Positions 23,107-32,746 are shown, numbered from the stretch's first letter. The stretch: DNA of 38,704 bases from Bacteroidota bacterium (GCA_023475265.1 JAMCWE010000119.1:1-38704); one strand, 5' to 3'. The notes: generated from the letters alone by a model not told the origin. Translations and numbers: made by a program.

Positions 23107-23139
23107 CCCTCTTGGAAATGTAATAATTTTCCAAGGGGG
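23107..23139 (+). terminator. Stem-loop after rplT (likely terminator or attenuator)
   Basis: A 12-bp stem CCCTCTTGGAAA / TTTCCAAGGGGG (one G-U pair) with a 9-base loop starts 6 bases after the rplT stop. It is followed by TATTATTTTAAATAA, a weak U-rich tract. It separates the ribosomal genes from pheS by partial termination. Confidence 0.55.
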
Positions 23140-23171
23140 TATTATTTTAAATAAACTTGAAAATTACCAAT

Positions 23172-24185
23172 ATGCTTGATGAAAGAATCAAGAAGATTAA
23201 TGTCGATTTCAATCAAGATATCTCAACTGTAAATGATATAAAGCAACTTGAGGAATTAAGGTTAAAATATCTTAGTAGAAATGGTCTCGTCTCTCAGCTA
23301 TTCGATGAATTGAAGAATGCGTCGAAAGAAGAAAAACCTGTTTTAGGAAAAGTTCTCAATACTCTCCGTAACGATATAACCGAAAAATTTAATACTTTAA
23401 AAATTCATTTAGATTCATTAGAGAAAGAATCTGTTGAAAAATATGATTTGAGCCTGCCAAGTTTTGAAAGAACAATCGGCAGCAAGCATTTACTCATTCA
23501 AACTCTTGATGAAATTAAATCTATATTTAAAGGATTAGGATTTTCCGTAATAGAAGGGCCGGAACTTGAATCTGATTTTAATAATTTTGGTGCATTGAAC
23601 TTTCCACCTGATCATCCCGCTAGAGATATGCAGGATACTTTTTTTATTAATAGTGAGTTTCTACTAAGAACTCATACCTCTCCTGTGCAAATCCGAATTA
23701 TGGAAAAAACCAAACCTCCGGTTAGAGCAATTATGCCGGGGAGAGTTTACCGGAATGAAGCAATAAGTTCAAGAAGCTACTGTGTCTTCCACCAGGTTGA
23801 AGGACTTTATGTTGACAATGACGTTACCTTTGCTGAATTAAAAGGAACACTTGTTGCCTTTGCCCGTCAATTTTATGGAGAGAATTTAAAATATAGATTT
23901 CGCCCAAGCTTTTTCCCATTCACCGAACCAAGTGCGGAAATGGATATCACTTGCTTTTTATGCCATGGCAAAGGATGTAAAGTTTGTAAGCATAGCGGCT
24001 GGCTAGAAATACTTGGATGTGGAATGGTTGATCCAAATGTTTTTGATAATGTGAATTATGATCATGAACAGTACACCGGATATGCATTCGGAATGGGAAT
24101 AGAAAGAACCGCCTTATTAAAATATGGTATCGATGATATTCGTGTTTTCTTTGATAATGATTTCAGATTCTTAAAACAGTTTTGA
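23172..24185 (+). CDS. pheS: Phenylalanyl-tRNA synthetase alpha subunit
   Basis: About 338 residues. An N-terminal coiled coil (about 1-85) binds tRNA, then the class II catalytic domain has HPARDMQDTFF, the motif 2 segment MPGRVYRNEAISSRSY CVF (RVYRNEA), and motif 3 near GYAFGMGIERTALLKYGI. A four-Cys knuckle, C261-x2-C264-x4-C269-x2-C272 (CFLCHGKGCKVC), suggests a structural zinc; similar sets occur in Bacteroidota and Chlorobi pheS. It forms the alpha2beta2 enzyme with PheT (next gene, 13 bases later). ATG 23172 fits the normal N-terminal length; TTG 23157 is an in-frame alternative and neither has a Shine-Dalgarno. Confidence 0.95.
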   Translation: MLDERIKKINVDFNQDISTVNDIKQLEELRLKYLSRNGLVSQLFDELKNASKEEKPVLGKVLNTLRNDITEKFNTLKIHLDSLEKESVEKYDLSLPSFERTIGSKHLLIQTLDEIKSIFKGLGFSVIEGPELESDFNNFGALNFPPDHPARDMQDTFFINSEFLLRTHTSPVQIRIMEKTKPPVRAIMPGRVYRNEAISSRSYCVFHQVEGLYVDNDVTFAELKGTLVAFARQFYGENLKYRFRPSFFPFTEPSAEMDITCFLCHGKGCKVCKHSGWLEILGCGMVDPNVFDNVNYDHEQYTGYAFGMGIERTALLKYGIDDIRVFFDNDFRFLKQF

Positions 24186-24198
24186 TCGGGAGATAAGA

Positions 24199-26607
24199 TT
24201 GAAAGTTTCATTAAACTGGTTAAAAGATTACGTTGATATTGGTAATATTTCGATTCCGGAAATCATTCATAAACTTACTATGTCCGGATTAGAAGTTGAA
24301 GATTCAATTGATGAAGCAGAACTTTATAAAGATTTTATTGTTGGATACGTAAAGGATAAAAAGAAACATCCAAATGCAGATAAGCTTTCTATTTGTACAG
24401 TTAACACAGGCACAGAGGATCTCCAAGTAATATGCGGCGCGCCAAATGTTGAAGCCGGACAGAAAATTGTTTTTGCACCAATCGGTACGATCATTCCAAA
24501 CGGAAAGTTTAAAATAAATAAAGCTAAGATTCGCGGCGTAGAATCATTTGGAATGATTTGTTCTGAAGCCGAACTCGAATTGAGTAATGATCATTCCGGA
24601 ATAATGATTCTTAAACAAGAAGTTAATATCGGGAAGTCAATTGTAAAAGAACTTGGGCTAGACGATGCGATTTTAGAAATTGCAATTACACCAAATAGAT
24701 CCGATGCACTTTCACACATTGGTGTTGCAAGAGATCTTGCTTCAATTTTTGATAAAGGTTTTCATCTGCCGGAAATTTCTATTCAAGAATCCACTCATAA
24801 AGTTAAAGAACTAGCTTCGGTTGAAATTATTGATAAAATAAATTGTCCGAGATATTCTGCTAAAGTTGTTCAGAATGTTACTATAAAAGAATCTCCGGAA
24901 TGGTTAAAGAAAAGATTAACTAAGATTGGGCTACGACCGATCAATAATATAGTAGATGTTACCAACTTTGTAATGTATGAATTAGGCCAGCCGCTTCATG
25001 CTTTTGATTTAGATAAGCTTGAAGGACAAAAGATCGTTGTAAGAAGCACTGAGGCGGAATCAGTTTTTACAACTTTAGATTCAAAGGAACGCAAACTTCC
25101 CAAAGGTACTTTGATGATCTGCGACGGAGAAAAGCCGGTTGCTATTGCAGGAGTAATGGGCGGTGAAAATTCCGAAATAAATAATTCAACTAAAAATATT
25201 TTAATTGAGAGCGCTCATTTTAATCCTTCCAGCATTAGAAGAACTTCCAAGGCATTGGGATTAAGTACTGAAGCTTCATATAGATTTGAAAGATGGGTTG
25301 ACCCAAGTGCAACTTTATTAGCTGCCGAAAGAGCAGCGCAGTTGATTGCTAATTTGGGAGATGGAGAAGTTGCTCACGGTGCTTTGGATTGCTATCCTGA
25401 AAAGATTAAAGAAAAAGAAGTCCTCCTTAGATTTGACCGGGTATCTAAAATTTTGGGTTATCAAATTCCTAAAGAAAAAATTATACAGATTTTAAAGAAG
25501 CTTGGGTTAAAAATTGTTTTTGAATCGGAAAAAGAATATAGATTTTTAGTCCCGACTTATCGGCCAGATCTAGAGCGGGAGATTGATTTGATTGAAGAAA
25601 TTGCACGGATATACGGATACGATAATATCCCAACAATTTCAAAAATTTCAATTTCACTTGGAGAAAAAATTGATGAATCTGCTTTCGAAGATACAATCCG
25701 GGATCATTCTTGTTCGTTAGGATTTTATGAGATGGTAAACAATCCATTGCAAAAAGAACAGTTTGCTTCGTTAACAGGAAATAAAATTCAAATTCTAAAT
25801 CCACAAAGTTTAGATATGGCTTTCTTGAGAACTTCACTTATACCGGGAGCTTTGGGAGTTATTGCTCAAAATCTAAATGTCGGTGAAAAGGATTTAAGAT
25901 TGTTCGAGATAGGAAATGTTTTCAATCAGAATTTTGGTAAAGAAGAAATAAAAAGCTTTGATGATTTTACCGAAGTTCAAAAACATATTTTTATCTTAAC
26001 AGGGAGAATAAATGAAAAGATGTGGAATACAGCTGAGAAGCCAGTCGACTTTTATGATTTGAAAGGTTTTGTAAATAGCTTAATAATAAAAATTTCGCTT
26101 GACAATGTTTTGAATGATTCATATTATCACAATGAAGATAGTATTTTCGATTTTTACTTTACCAAAAATTATGATAAAGAAGAAGTTGGTATCGGAGGAA
26201 AAGTAAAAAAAGAAGTTCTTAAACAATTTGATATTCAGCAGGATGTGTATTGCTTTGAACTTGATTTAACAAAGCTGAAAAAGATAAAAGCGAATCCCAA
26301 AAAATTTGTTGAACCGTTGAAGTACCCAAAATCAATAAGAGATTTTGCATTTATATTTGATAATTACGTAACTTACGAAGAAGTAATAAAGTTTATTAAG
26401 AAATCGAGTTCGGAACTTTTAAAATCGGTTAAACTATTCGATCTTTTTGAAAGTGAATCTTTGGGTAAAAATAAAAAAAGCATGGCATTCTCATTAGAGT
26501 ACTTTTCAGAAGAAAGAACTCTAACTGAAGAAGAAATTGAAAAAGATTTTAATAACTTAATAGAGGCAGTTACAAAGAACTTTAGTGCAATATTAAGAGG
26601 CGCCTAA
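24199..26607 (+). CDS. pheT: Phenylalanyl-tRNA synthetase beta subunit
   Basis: 802 residues, full length. The order is an N-terminal segment MKVSLNWLKDYVDI, an EMAP-type tRNA-binding domain (about 40-150), the B3/4 editing domain (about 210-390), the B5 domain (about 400-475), and a catalytic-like core. A C-terminal FDX-ACB anticodon-binding domain (about 710-802) starts near FVEPLKYPKSIRDFAF. The start is TTG with GGGAGA (24188-24193) 5 bases upstream. The segment MKVSLNWL matches the family start, so TTG is well supported. It works with PheS to charge tRNA-Phe and edit Tyr. Its stop abuts the next ATG. Confidence 0.96.
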   Translation: MKVSLNWLKDYVDIGNISIPEIIHKLTMSGLEVEDSIDEAELYKDFIVGYVKDKKKHPNADKLSICTVNTGTEDLQVICGAPNVEAGQKIVFAPIGTIIPNGKFKINKAKIRGVESFGMICSEAELELSNDHSGIMILKQEVNIGKSIVKELGLDDAILEIAITPNRSDALSHIGVARDLASIFDKGFHLPEISIQESTHKVKELASVEIIDKINCPRYSAKVVQNVTIKESPEWLKKRLTKIGLRPINNIVDVTNFVMYELGQPLHAFDLDKLEGQKIVVRSTEAESVFTTLDSKERKLPKGTLMICDGEKPVAIAGVMGGENSEINNSTKNILIESAHFNPSSIRRTSKALGLSTEASYRFERWVDPSATLLAAERAAQLIANLGDGEVAHGALDCYPEKIKEKEVLLRFDRVSKILGYQIPKEKIIQILKKLGLKIVFESEKEYRFLVPTYRPDLEREIDLIEEIARIYGYDNIPTISKISISLGEKIDESAFEDTIRDHSCSLGFYEMVNNPLQKEQFASLTGNKIQILNPQSLDMAFLRTSLIPGALGVIAQNLNVGEKDLRLFEIGNVFNQNFGKEEIKSFDDFTEVQKHIFILTGRINEKMWNTAEKPVDFYDLKGFVNSLIIKISLDNVLNDSYYHNEDSIFDFYFTKNYDKEEVGIGGKVKKEVLKQFDIQQDVYCFELDLTKLKKIKANPKKFVEPLKYPKSIRDFAFIFDNYVTYEEVIKFIKKSSSELLKSVKLFDLFESESLGKNKKSMAFSLEYFSEERTLTEEEIEKDFNNLIEAVTKNFSAILRGA

Positions 26608-26922
26608 ATGGCAGATTTAACTAAATATGAAATTCTAATAAGTGAATTAAGTTCTATAGAAGCGCAGTTGTCAAATTTAATTCATAAAAATCAAGAACTT
26701 GTAGAACAAAATTCGGAATTGCAGAGCCAGTTAATTCAATTAAAAAACGAAAATACATATTTAACCCAAAAACTTTCTTCTTTAGAGAAGGAAACGAACA
26801 GTCAAAACAACGAGGGTGAAATTAATTTATTTAATTCATTAAATTTAAAGGAGCGGGAAAATTTAAAAGTTAGATTACAAAATTTAATATCAAAAATAGA
26901 TTATCATCTTTCTGCGGTTTGA
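26608..26922 (+). CDS. Small coiled-coil protein between pheT and zapA
   Basis: 104 residues, predicted coiled coil from about residue 8 to 66 with heptad Leu/Ile (LSNLIHKNQELVEQ, LQSQLIQLKNENTYL), then a short helical tail (KERENLKVRLQNLISKIDYHL). Size, composition and position before zapA resemble ZapB-type FtsZ-ring proteins, but sequence identity to ZapB cannot be judged by eye. ATG immediately follows the pheT stop, so translation is probably coupled. A role in cell division is inferred from position. Confidence 0.7.
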   Translation: MADLTKYEILISELSSIEAQLSNLIHKNQELVEQNSELQSQLIQLKNENTYLTQKLSSLEKETNSQNNEGEINLFNSLNLKERENLKVRLQNLISKIDYHLSAV

Positions 26923-26988
26923 CAAAGACAAACCGTTAGAAAGAATTAAGTTCTTAAAAATAATGTTTGTTAGATGGAAAAAACATAA

Positions 26989-27285
26989 ATGACAGAGAAA
27001 AAGAAGCTTAAAATCAAAATATTTGATAAAGAATATTCCTTACTTGTCGAAAATGAAGAAATAGCTAAAGAGTTAGCTATTTATGTAAATAAAGTTATGG
27101 AAGAGACAAAGGATGAATTGCCGGATCAACCCGCGCAAACTATTGCAATAATTGCTTGTTTGAATATTGCTTATGATCTCTTTTTGGAAAAAAATAAAAA
27201 TAGAGAATTTGTAATTCAAGCATCAGATAAAATCAAAAAGATTAAGCTTCTTTTAAATGAACCAAGTATGTCAGACCCATCTTAA
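26989..27285 (+). CDS. zapA: Cell division protein ZapA
   Basis: 98 residues: an N-terminal beta segment KLKIKIFDKEYSLLVENEE, then a helix AKELAIYVNKVMEE, and a long C-terminal helix containing QTIAIIACLNIAYDLFLEKN. This is the standard ZapA layout. ZapA binds and bundles FtsZ filaments at the division site. It lies 66 bases after the coiled-coil gene and 8 bases before the predicted 6S RNA, a neighbourhood known for 6S RNA in several phyla. Confidence 0.87.
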   Translation: MTEKKKLKIKIFDKEYSLLVENEEIAKELAIYVNKVMEETKDELPDQPAQTIAIIACLNIAYDLFLEKNKNREFVIQASDKIKKIKLLLNEPSMSDPS

Positions 27286-27293
27286 GAGTTAAT

Positions 27294-27498
27294 ACCGCTC
27301 TGTCAGTCCACTATAAAATGAAAAACTAACTTTCATAACATAGGGAGTTTGACTTTCGGCGTCTATTGCAGGCCTCATCCCGATTTTTATCGGGATCCTA
27401 ATTTATTAGGACAGAGGAAGTAAAAAGCGTTCGGGCAGATTCCCACACTGATATAATGAGGTTTTTCCCCTTATTAGTCAGAGACTGACATGAGCGGT
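27294..27498 (+). ncRNA. ssrS: Predicted 6S RNA
   Basis: The ends form a 15-bp closing stem: ACCGCTC (27294-27300) with GAGCGGT (27492-27498), then TGTCAGTC (27301-27308) with GACTGACA (27483-27490), one bulged base. Next is GAAAAAC (27320-27326) with GTTTTTC (27461-27467). A bubble follows with 16 bases on each side (27327-27342 and 27445-27460), then GGGAGTTTG (27343-27351) with CAGATTCCC (27436-27444). The apical hairpin is ATCCCGAT-TTTT-ATCGGGAT (27377-27396). A closing stem, a symmetric central bubble and an apical arm are the hallmarks of 6S RNA, which binds housekeeping RNA polymerase as an open-promoter mimic. The length of 205 and position after zapA agree. The symbol is assigned on structure and position only. 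Confidence 0.8.
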
Positions 27499-27528
27499 TA
27501 TATATTTAATCCCTACATTGGAGGAAAA

Positions 27529-29091
27529 ATGGATGTGTTATTGTTAATACCAATGGTTATTGTCCTTGTAGCTTTATTTTTCTATTTAGGGTGGTTATTC
27601 AATTCTAAGGTCGGTAAAAAAAGTATTGCATCGGCAGAAGAGCGAGCAAAACAAATTGTATCCGAAGCTCAAAAAGAAGCGAGTAATATCAAGAGAGAAA
27701 AACTGTTAGAGGTAAAAGATGAATGGTATAAAAAGAAAATTGAATTTGACAGTGAAGTAAATCAAAAAAGACAAAAGATTAGCAACCTTGAGAAGCAATT
27801 AAATGTTCGTGAAGAAAATATTGAAAAGAAATTTGACTTAGTAATAAAAAAAGAAAAAGAAAATAAGCAGTCAGAAAAAGAGCTGCACGATCTCAAAAGA
27901 AACGTAGATATCAGGTTAGCAGAAGTTGATAAATTAGAAGCAGAACAGAATACTAAACTTGAAAAGATTTCCGGTTTATCAGCTGAAGAAGCTAAGAACA
28001 TGTTGATGGAAAATATGGTTAACACTGCCAAATCAGAAGTTTCTCATGTTATAAAAGAAATTCACGACCAAGCAAAATTAGATGCTAAAAAAGAAGCACA
28101 AAAAGTTATTGTGCAAGCAATCCAAAGGACGGCAGCGGATCATTCTATTGAAACAACTGTTTCGGTTGTTCAGATTACCAACGATGAAATGAAAGGAAGA
28201 ATAATCGGCAAAGAAGGCCGAAACATCAGAGCCTTTGAAGCCGCAACTGGTGTTGACGTAATTGTTGATGACACTCCTGAAGCAGTAATACTTTCATCAT
28301 TTGATCAATTCCGCAGAGAAGTTGCACGCGTTTCTTTGGAAAGATTAATTACAGATGGTCGAATTCATCCGGCAAGGATTGAAGAAGTTGTTGAAAAGGT
28401 TAGACAAGAACTTGAAGAAGAAATGATTCATGAAGGTGAGAACACTATATTACAATTAGGACTTCACAATATGCATCAAGAACTAATTAAGCATATTGGC
28501 AGAATGAAGTACCGTTCCAGCTACGGACAAAATCTATTACAGCACAGCGTTGAAGTTGCATATCTAACAGGAATAATGGCTTCGGAATTAGGATTGGATC
28601 CTGTGCTTGCAAAAAGAGCTGGATTGCTTCACGATATTGGAAAAACCGTTGATAAAAGCGTGGAAGGCCCTCATGCGCTTCTTGGTTATGAACTTACTAA
28701 AAAATATAAAGAGCATCCTATAGTTGTTAATGCTGTTGGTTCTCATCATGAAGATATAGAAATGGAACACCCAATTGCACCATTAGTTCAGGCTGCTGAT
28801 GCAATTAGCGGTGCAAGGCCAGGCGCTCGAAGAGAACCTTTGGAAGGATATGTTAAGCGTCTTGAAAATCTAGAGGCTTTGGCAAAATCTTTTGAAGGAG
28901 TAGCAAAAACCTATGCTATACAAGCAGGTCGAGAAGTAAGAGTTGTAGTTGAGCATGACAAAATTGATGATCTTGTTGCCGATAAACTTTCTCACGATAT
29001 TGCCGCAAAAATTGAAAACGAAATGGAATATCCCGGTCAAATTAAAGTTACAGTAATTAGAGAAGTCAGAAAAATAAGCTTCGCGAGATAA
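27529..29091 (+). CDS. rny: Ribonuclease Y
   Basis: About 520 residues. The N-terminal membrane helix ([21 protein letters not shown]) is followed by a long charged coiled coil (about 30-190), a KH domain with [15 protein letters not shown] near 223, and an HD domain with [10 protein letters not shown] (H368, D369). RNase Y is a membrane-anchored endonuclease that starts mRNA decay. The start is ATG 27529 with GGAGG (27520-27524) 4 bases upstream. The in-frame ATG 27490 lies inside the closing stem of the predicted 6S RNA and adds 13 residues with no family counterpart, so I reject it. Confidence 0.95.
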   Translation: MDVLLLIPMVIVLVALFFYLGWLFNSKVGKKSIASAEERAKQIVSEAQKEASNIKREKLLEVKDEWYKKKIEFDSEVNQKRQKISNLEKQLNVREENIEKKFDLVIKKEKENKQSEKELHDLKRNVDIRLAEVDKLEAEQNTKLEKISGLSAEEAKNMLMENMVNTAKSEVSHVIKEIHDQAKLDAKKEAQKVIVQAIQRTAADHSIETTVSVVQITNDEMKGRIIGKEGRNIRAFEAATGVDVIVDDTPEAVILSSFDQFRREVARVSLERLITDGRIHPARIEEVVEKVRQELEEEMIHEGENTILQLGLHNMHQELIKHIGRMKYRSSYGQNLLQHSVEVAYLTGIMASELGLDPVLAKRAGLLHDIGKTVDKSVEGPHALLGYELTKKYKEHPIVVNAVGSHHEDIEMEHPIAPLVQAADAISGARPGARREPLEGYVKRLENLEALAKSFEGVAKTYAIQAGREVRVVVEHDKIDDLVADKLSHDIAAKIENEMEYPGQIKVTVIREVRKISFAR

Positions 29092-29095
29092 TTTA

Positions 29096-29117
29096 AGCGG
29101 GGTAGAAATACCCTGCT
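29096..29117 (+). other. GNRA-tetraloop hairpin between rny and coaE
   Basis: AGCGGGGTA-GAAA-TACCCTGCT forms a 9-bp stem (one G-U) with a GAAA loop, 4 bases after the rny stop. A run of six T lies 16 bases later, just before the coaE ATG. It may be a weak terminator, or an RNA-processing or stability element. Confidence 0.5.
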
Positions 29118-29139
29118 AAATCCAACCGCAAAATTTTTT

Positions 29140-29760
29140 ATGATCAAAAAAGGAAAAATAAAAATTGCAGTTACCGGCAGCATTGGTTCCGGAAAGTCAG
29201 CATTTTGCAGTTACCTAAATGAAATTGGGATTCCAATAATAAATGTGGATAACGAATCCAAAAAGTTATTGGAGACAGATAAAGAGATAAAAGAAAACAT
29301 TATAAAATCTTTTGGGAAAGAATCATTTGTAAACGGTAAACCAAATAAATTATTTATTGCTGAGAAGGTTTTTTCGAATCCTCAGAATGTTCAAAAAATT
29401 AATTCAATCGTACATCCCAAAGTTATTAAAAAAGTTAATATCTTAGCGGAAGAAATTTTGCAAAATAATGATATTGTAGCGGCAGAGGCGGCTCTGATCT
29501 TTGAAGCGAACATGGAAAATCTTTTTGATTATGTTGTATTAGTTACAGCAACCGAAAAGATAAGAATGAATAGAAAAACGCAATCAGATAATTTGTCCAG
29601 AGAACAATTTCTAAAAAGAAATGACAACCAAATACCGGATATTGAAAAAATGAAACGAGCAGATTTTGTTTTTGAAAACAATGATGGGATAGATGATTTA
29701 AAGAATAAAGCCCTTCTATTAATTAATATTCTAAAAGGACTATTGACCACAAATGCTTAA
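29140..29760 (+). CDS. coaE: Dephospho-CoA kinase
   Basis: 206 residues. The P-loop is G13-SIGSGK-S20. It is followed by the usual IINVDNESKKLLE region, a lid segment, and VVLVTATEKIRMNR with IRMNRKTQSDNLSREQFLKR. It phosphorylates the 3' hydroxyl of dephospho-CoA, the last step in coenzyme A synthesis, in the cytoplasm. The length is normal. The stop overlaps the pheA start by 8 bases (ATGCTTAA), implying coupled translation. Confidence 0.93.
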   Translation: MIKKGKIKIAVTGSIGSGKSAFCSYLNEIGIPIINVDNESKKLLETDKEIKENIIKSFGKESFVNGKPNKLFIAEKVFSNPQNVQKINSIVHPKVIKKVNILAEEILQNNDIVAAEAALIFEANMENLFDYVVLVTATEKIRMNRKTQSDNLSREQFLKRNDNQIPDIEKMKRADFVFENNDGIDDLKNKALLLINILKGLLTTNA

Positions 29761-30586
29761 AATTGCCTTCCAAGGTGAACGCGGCGCTTTTAGCGAAACT
29801 GCATCTAAAAAAATGTTCAGCGAAAATATTCAAATTTCACCTTCATTTTCCTTCGAAGATGTTTTTACTAAAGTAAAAAATAATCATGTTGACTACGGCG
29901 TAATTCCGATTGAAAATTCTTTATATGGAAGTGTGTTTGAATCTTACGATTTACTTCTTCAATATTCACTAACAATAATCGGTGAATTAAACCTTCAGAT
30001 AAATCACCACTTGCTTGCAAATCAGAACTATGAATTAAATGAATTAAAAAAAATTTATTCGCATCCGCAAGCTTTGGGGCAATGTTCTATATTTTTGAAG
30101 ACATTAAAAAATGCTGAATTAGTTCCGGCTTACGATACAGCAGGTTCTGCTTTAATGTTAATGAATGATAAAGTAATTCCAGCTGCTGCTATAGCAAGCA
30201 GAGAAGCAGCAGATATTTACAAGCTAAAAATTTTGAAAAGCAATATCCAGAATAATCAAGAGAACTATACTAGATTTTTAGCAATAAGTAAAAAGCAAAT
30301 TCATAAAGAATTTAAGAATCCCAAAACCTCAATATGTTTTGAGCTTAAAAGTATGCCTGGCGCTTTATTCAGAGCGTTGAGTGTTTTTGCTTTGCGGGAT
30401 ATTGATTTGCTTAAAATTGAGTCGAGGCCAATACCACATAAACCATTTGAATATAATTTTTATCTTGATATGAAAGGCAGCCTTTCCGATGACAAAATTA
30501 AGAAAGCTCTAAACCATTTGGCAGAGATTTCGTTAAGCATAAAAGAATTCGGAACATATGAGGCTGGCAAAACATTTAAGAGTTAA
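29753..30586 (+). CDS. pheA: Prephenate dehydratase (monofunctional, with ACT domain)
   Basis: 277 residues. The catalytic domain starts at LKIAFQGERGAFSE and includes VIPIENSLYGSVFESYDLL, the HPQALGQC segment and the TRFLAISKK active-site motif. The ACT domain (about 195-275) has GALFRALSVFALRDIDLLKI and ESRPIP, the usual phenylalanine-binding signature. It converts prephenate to phenylpyruvate and is expected to be inhibited by phenylalanine. No chorismate mutase domain is fused here; one sits in the mltG homologue three genes downstream. It overlaps coaE by 8 bases. No tyrA or aro genes are nearby. Confidence 0.95.
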   Translation: MLKIAFQGERGAFSETASKKMFSENIQISPSFSFEDVFTKVKNNHVDYGVIPIENSLYGSVFESYDLLLQYSLTIIGELNLQINHHLLANQNYELNELKKIYSHPQALGQCSIFLKTLKNAELVPAYDTAGSALMLMNDKVIPAAAIASREAADIYKLKILKSNIQNNQENYTRFLAISKKQIHKEFKNPKTSICFELKSMPGALFRALSVFALRDIDLLKIESRPIPHKPFEYNFYLDMKGSLSDDKIKKALNHLAEISLSIKEFGTYEAGKTFKS

Positions 30587-30748
30587 AATTGTAGAAAAGT
30601 TTAAGTTCAAGATCAAGTTAAAGAAGATTGATTGACAATTTTGAATTATAAAATTTTTGTTATTGGAACTAGAAAATATTCTGATGAACTACTTAAACAG
30701 AAAAATAAAAATAACTAAATAGAGGAAACTTATAGATAGGAGTCTACT

Positions 30749-31651
30749 GTGTCGTTCTTTAACAAAATTATTGTAGCGATTGTCCAGTTAATGCCAAAAG
30801 CTATGGTCGGCTTTTTTTCCAAAAGATATATTGCCGGCGAAACATTGGACAATGCAGTTGAACTGGTAAAAAAACTAAACGAAAAAAACATTTATGCAAC
30901 CATAGATGTTTTAGGTGAATCGGTAAAAAATAAAGAAGAAGCTGTATCAGCAAAGAATAAAGCTCTTGAAGTTTTAGCAACAATAGCAAAGAATAATTTA
31001 AAAGCTAATCTTTCAATCAAGCCAACTCAAATGGGATTAGCAATCGATGAAAATTTTGCTCTGAAACAAATATCAGAGCTTATTGAGAAAGCGCGAGAGA
31101 ATAATAATTTTGTTCGTATCGATATGGAAGATTCACCATACACAGATTTAACATTCAGCTTGTATAAAAAGTTGAGAAATAACTATGATAATGTTGGTGT
31201 AGTAATTCAAGCTTATTTAAAGAGAACGTATGACGATGTAATTCTTTTGAATAAGCTGGGAACAAATTACCGTTTATGTAAAGGAATTTATATTGAATCA
31301 CCAAACATTGCTTATAAGGAAAAACAAGTAATTCGAGAAAATTATTTAAAGATATTAGAAGCGATATTAAAGACAGGAAATTATATTGGTATTGCAACTC
31401 ATGATGAATATCTTATTAATAACGCATCAAAACTTGTTAAGGAATTAAATCTGACGAATGATAAGTTTGAATTTCAAATGTTACTTGGTGTTAGAGAAGA
31501 TCTAAGAGATAAAATAAATTCTGCCGGTCACAAAATTAGAATTTATGTTCCGTTCGGTAAAGATTGGTATGCATATTCAGTAAGAAGATTGAAAGAAAAT
31601 CCTCAAATAGCAGGATATGTTTTTAAAAGTTTATTTTCATTAAAGAAATGA
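30749..31651 (+). CDS. Proline dehydrogenase-like FAD enzyme
   Basis: 300 residues, the (beta/alpha)8 domain of monofunctional proline dehydrogenase (PutA N-terminal type). Visible are ATIDVLGESVKNKEEA, LSIKPTQMGLAID, FVRIDMEDSPYTD, YRLCKGIYIESPNIA and the closing YSVRRLKENPQIAGY typical of the family. It oxidises proline to pyrroline-5-carboxylate with FAD, probably membrane-associated and passing electrons to quinone. The start is GTG with AGGAG (30738-30742) 6 bases upstream. The stop overlaps tsaD by 4 bases (ATGA). No P5C dehydrogenase gene is in the window. A 162-base AT-rich gap separates it from pheA. Confidence 0.88.
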   Translation: MSFFNKIIVAIVQLMPKAMVGFFSKRYIAGETLDNAVELVKKLNEKNIYATIDVLGESVKNKEEAVSAKNKALEVLATIAKNNLKANLSIKPTQMGLAIDENFALKQISELIEKARENNNFVRIDMEDSPYTDLTFSLYKKLRNNYDNVGVVIQAYLKRTYDDVILLNKLGTNYRLCKGIYIESPNIAYKEKQVIRENYLKILEAILKTGNYIGIATHDEYLINNASKLVKELNLTNDKFEFQMLLGVREDLRDKINSAGHKIRIYVPFGKDWYAYSVRRLKENPQIAGYVFKSLFSLKK

Positions 31652-32661
31652 ATGTCTTAGGTATAGAAAGTTCATGTGATGAAACTTCAGTTGCAATAAT
31701 TTCTGATGAGAAATTACTGGCTAATTTAATTTCATCTCAAGATTTTCATTCCAAATATGGCGGAGTTGTTCCGGAATTATCCAGTCGGGCACATTTACAA
31801 ATTATCATTCCGTTAATAAAAGATGCTCTTGAAAAATCGAATTTAACTCTTAACGATATTGATTTAATATGTTCAACTGCTGGACCCGGATTAATCGGCG
31901 CATTATTGGTCGGTTTAACATTTGCTAAGGGTTTGGCATTTTCAATGAGAAAGCCATTTGTAGCGGTTAATCATATTGAAGGACATATTTATTCCGGATT
32001 TTTAATGGAAGAAAAACCGGAATTTCCTTATTTAGCTTTAGTTGTTTCCGGCGGACACACACTTTTACTTTTAGTTGAAAGTTTTTCAAAAATTCATAAA
32101 TTAGGATCAACGGTTGATGATGCAGCTGGCGAGGCTTTTGATAAAGTATCTAAGCTGCTTGGACTTGGATATCCTGGCGGACCAAAAATTCAAGGTGCTT
32201 CTGAAAATGGAAATCCAAAGAAAATAAAATTTCCAATTGCAGAATTAAAAGATCCTTACAATTTTTCTTTCAGCGGGTTAAAGACTTCAGTTCTGAGATA
32301 TGTTCAAAATAATTATACGATTAAAAAAAATATTCCCGAAAATGATTTAGCGGATATTGCAGCATCTTTTCAGAAAGCAGTTGTAAGAGCTTTGATAAAA
32401 AATACTGAGAAGGCATTAAATAATCTTGAAGTAAATTCAATTTCCCTTGTCGGTGGAGTTGCAGCGAATCAATCTTTAAGAAATTCAATAATTGAATTAG
32501 GAAATAAGTTTAATAAAAAAGTTGTAATTCCAAGGATGGAATTTTGCGGTGACAATGCTGCAATGATTGCATTCAGAGGTTTGAAGCTTTATGAATTAGG
32601 CTATGAATCAAAATTAAATTTCAGTCCCTTTCCTAGTTTAGCAAAAGAACATTTCGCCTAA
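31648..32661 (+). CDS. tsaD: tRNA N6-adenosine threonylcarbamoyltransferase
   Basis: 337 residues, full length. It begins MNVLGIESSCDETSVAII and has the metal-binding H109 and H113 in VNHIEGHIYSG, then the VSGGHTLLLLV nucleotide loop, DDAAGEAFDKVSKLLGLGYP, and GGVAANQSLR. The C-terminal FCGDNAAMIAF gives the final metal ligand Asp. It transfers the threonylcarbamoyl group to A37 of ANN-decoding tRNAs together with TsaB/TsaE in the cytoplasm. ATG overlaps the preceding stop (ATGA), so it is translationally coupled to the proline dehydrogenase gene. Confidence 0.96.
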   Translation: MNVLGIESSCDETSVAIISDEKLLANLISSQDFHSKYGGVVPELSSRAHLQIIIPLIKDALEKSNLTLNDIDLICSTAGPGLIGALLVGLTFAKGLAFSMRKPFVAVNHIEGHIYSGFLMEEKPEFPYLALVVSGGHTLLLLVESFSKIHKLGSTVDDAAGEAFDKVSKLLGLGYPGGPKIQGASENGNPKKIKFPIAELKDPYNFSFSGLKTSVLRYVQNNYTIKKNIPENDLADIAASFQKAVVRALIKNTEKALNNLEVNSISLVGGVAANQSLRNSIIELGNKFNKKVVIPRMEFCGDNAAMIAFRGLKLYELGYESKLNFSPFPSLAKEHFA

Positions 32662-32746
32662 AGTTTAGAAAAATTAAAATATAGTTGAATATTCAAAAAA
32701 TAATTTCTAATAAGATTCTGAATTATATAATACGATAGATTACTTG

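Noticed and set aside
27490-27528. rny starting at the upstream in-frame ATG
   Set aside because: It sits in the predicted 6S closing stem, lacks a ribosome-binding site, and adds 13 residues not seen in RNase Y; ATG 27529 has GGAGG in front.
27762-28031. Antisense 89-codon frame inside rny
   Set aside because: It is the Ser/Phe/Leu-rich reverse reading of the rny coiled-coil coding region, a typical shadow of Lys/Glu-rich sequence.
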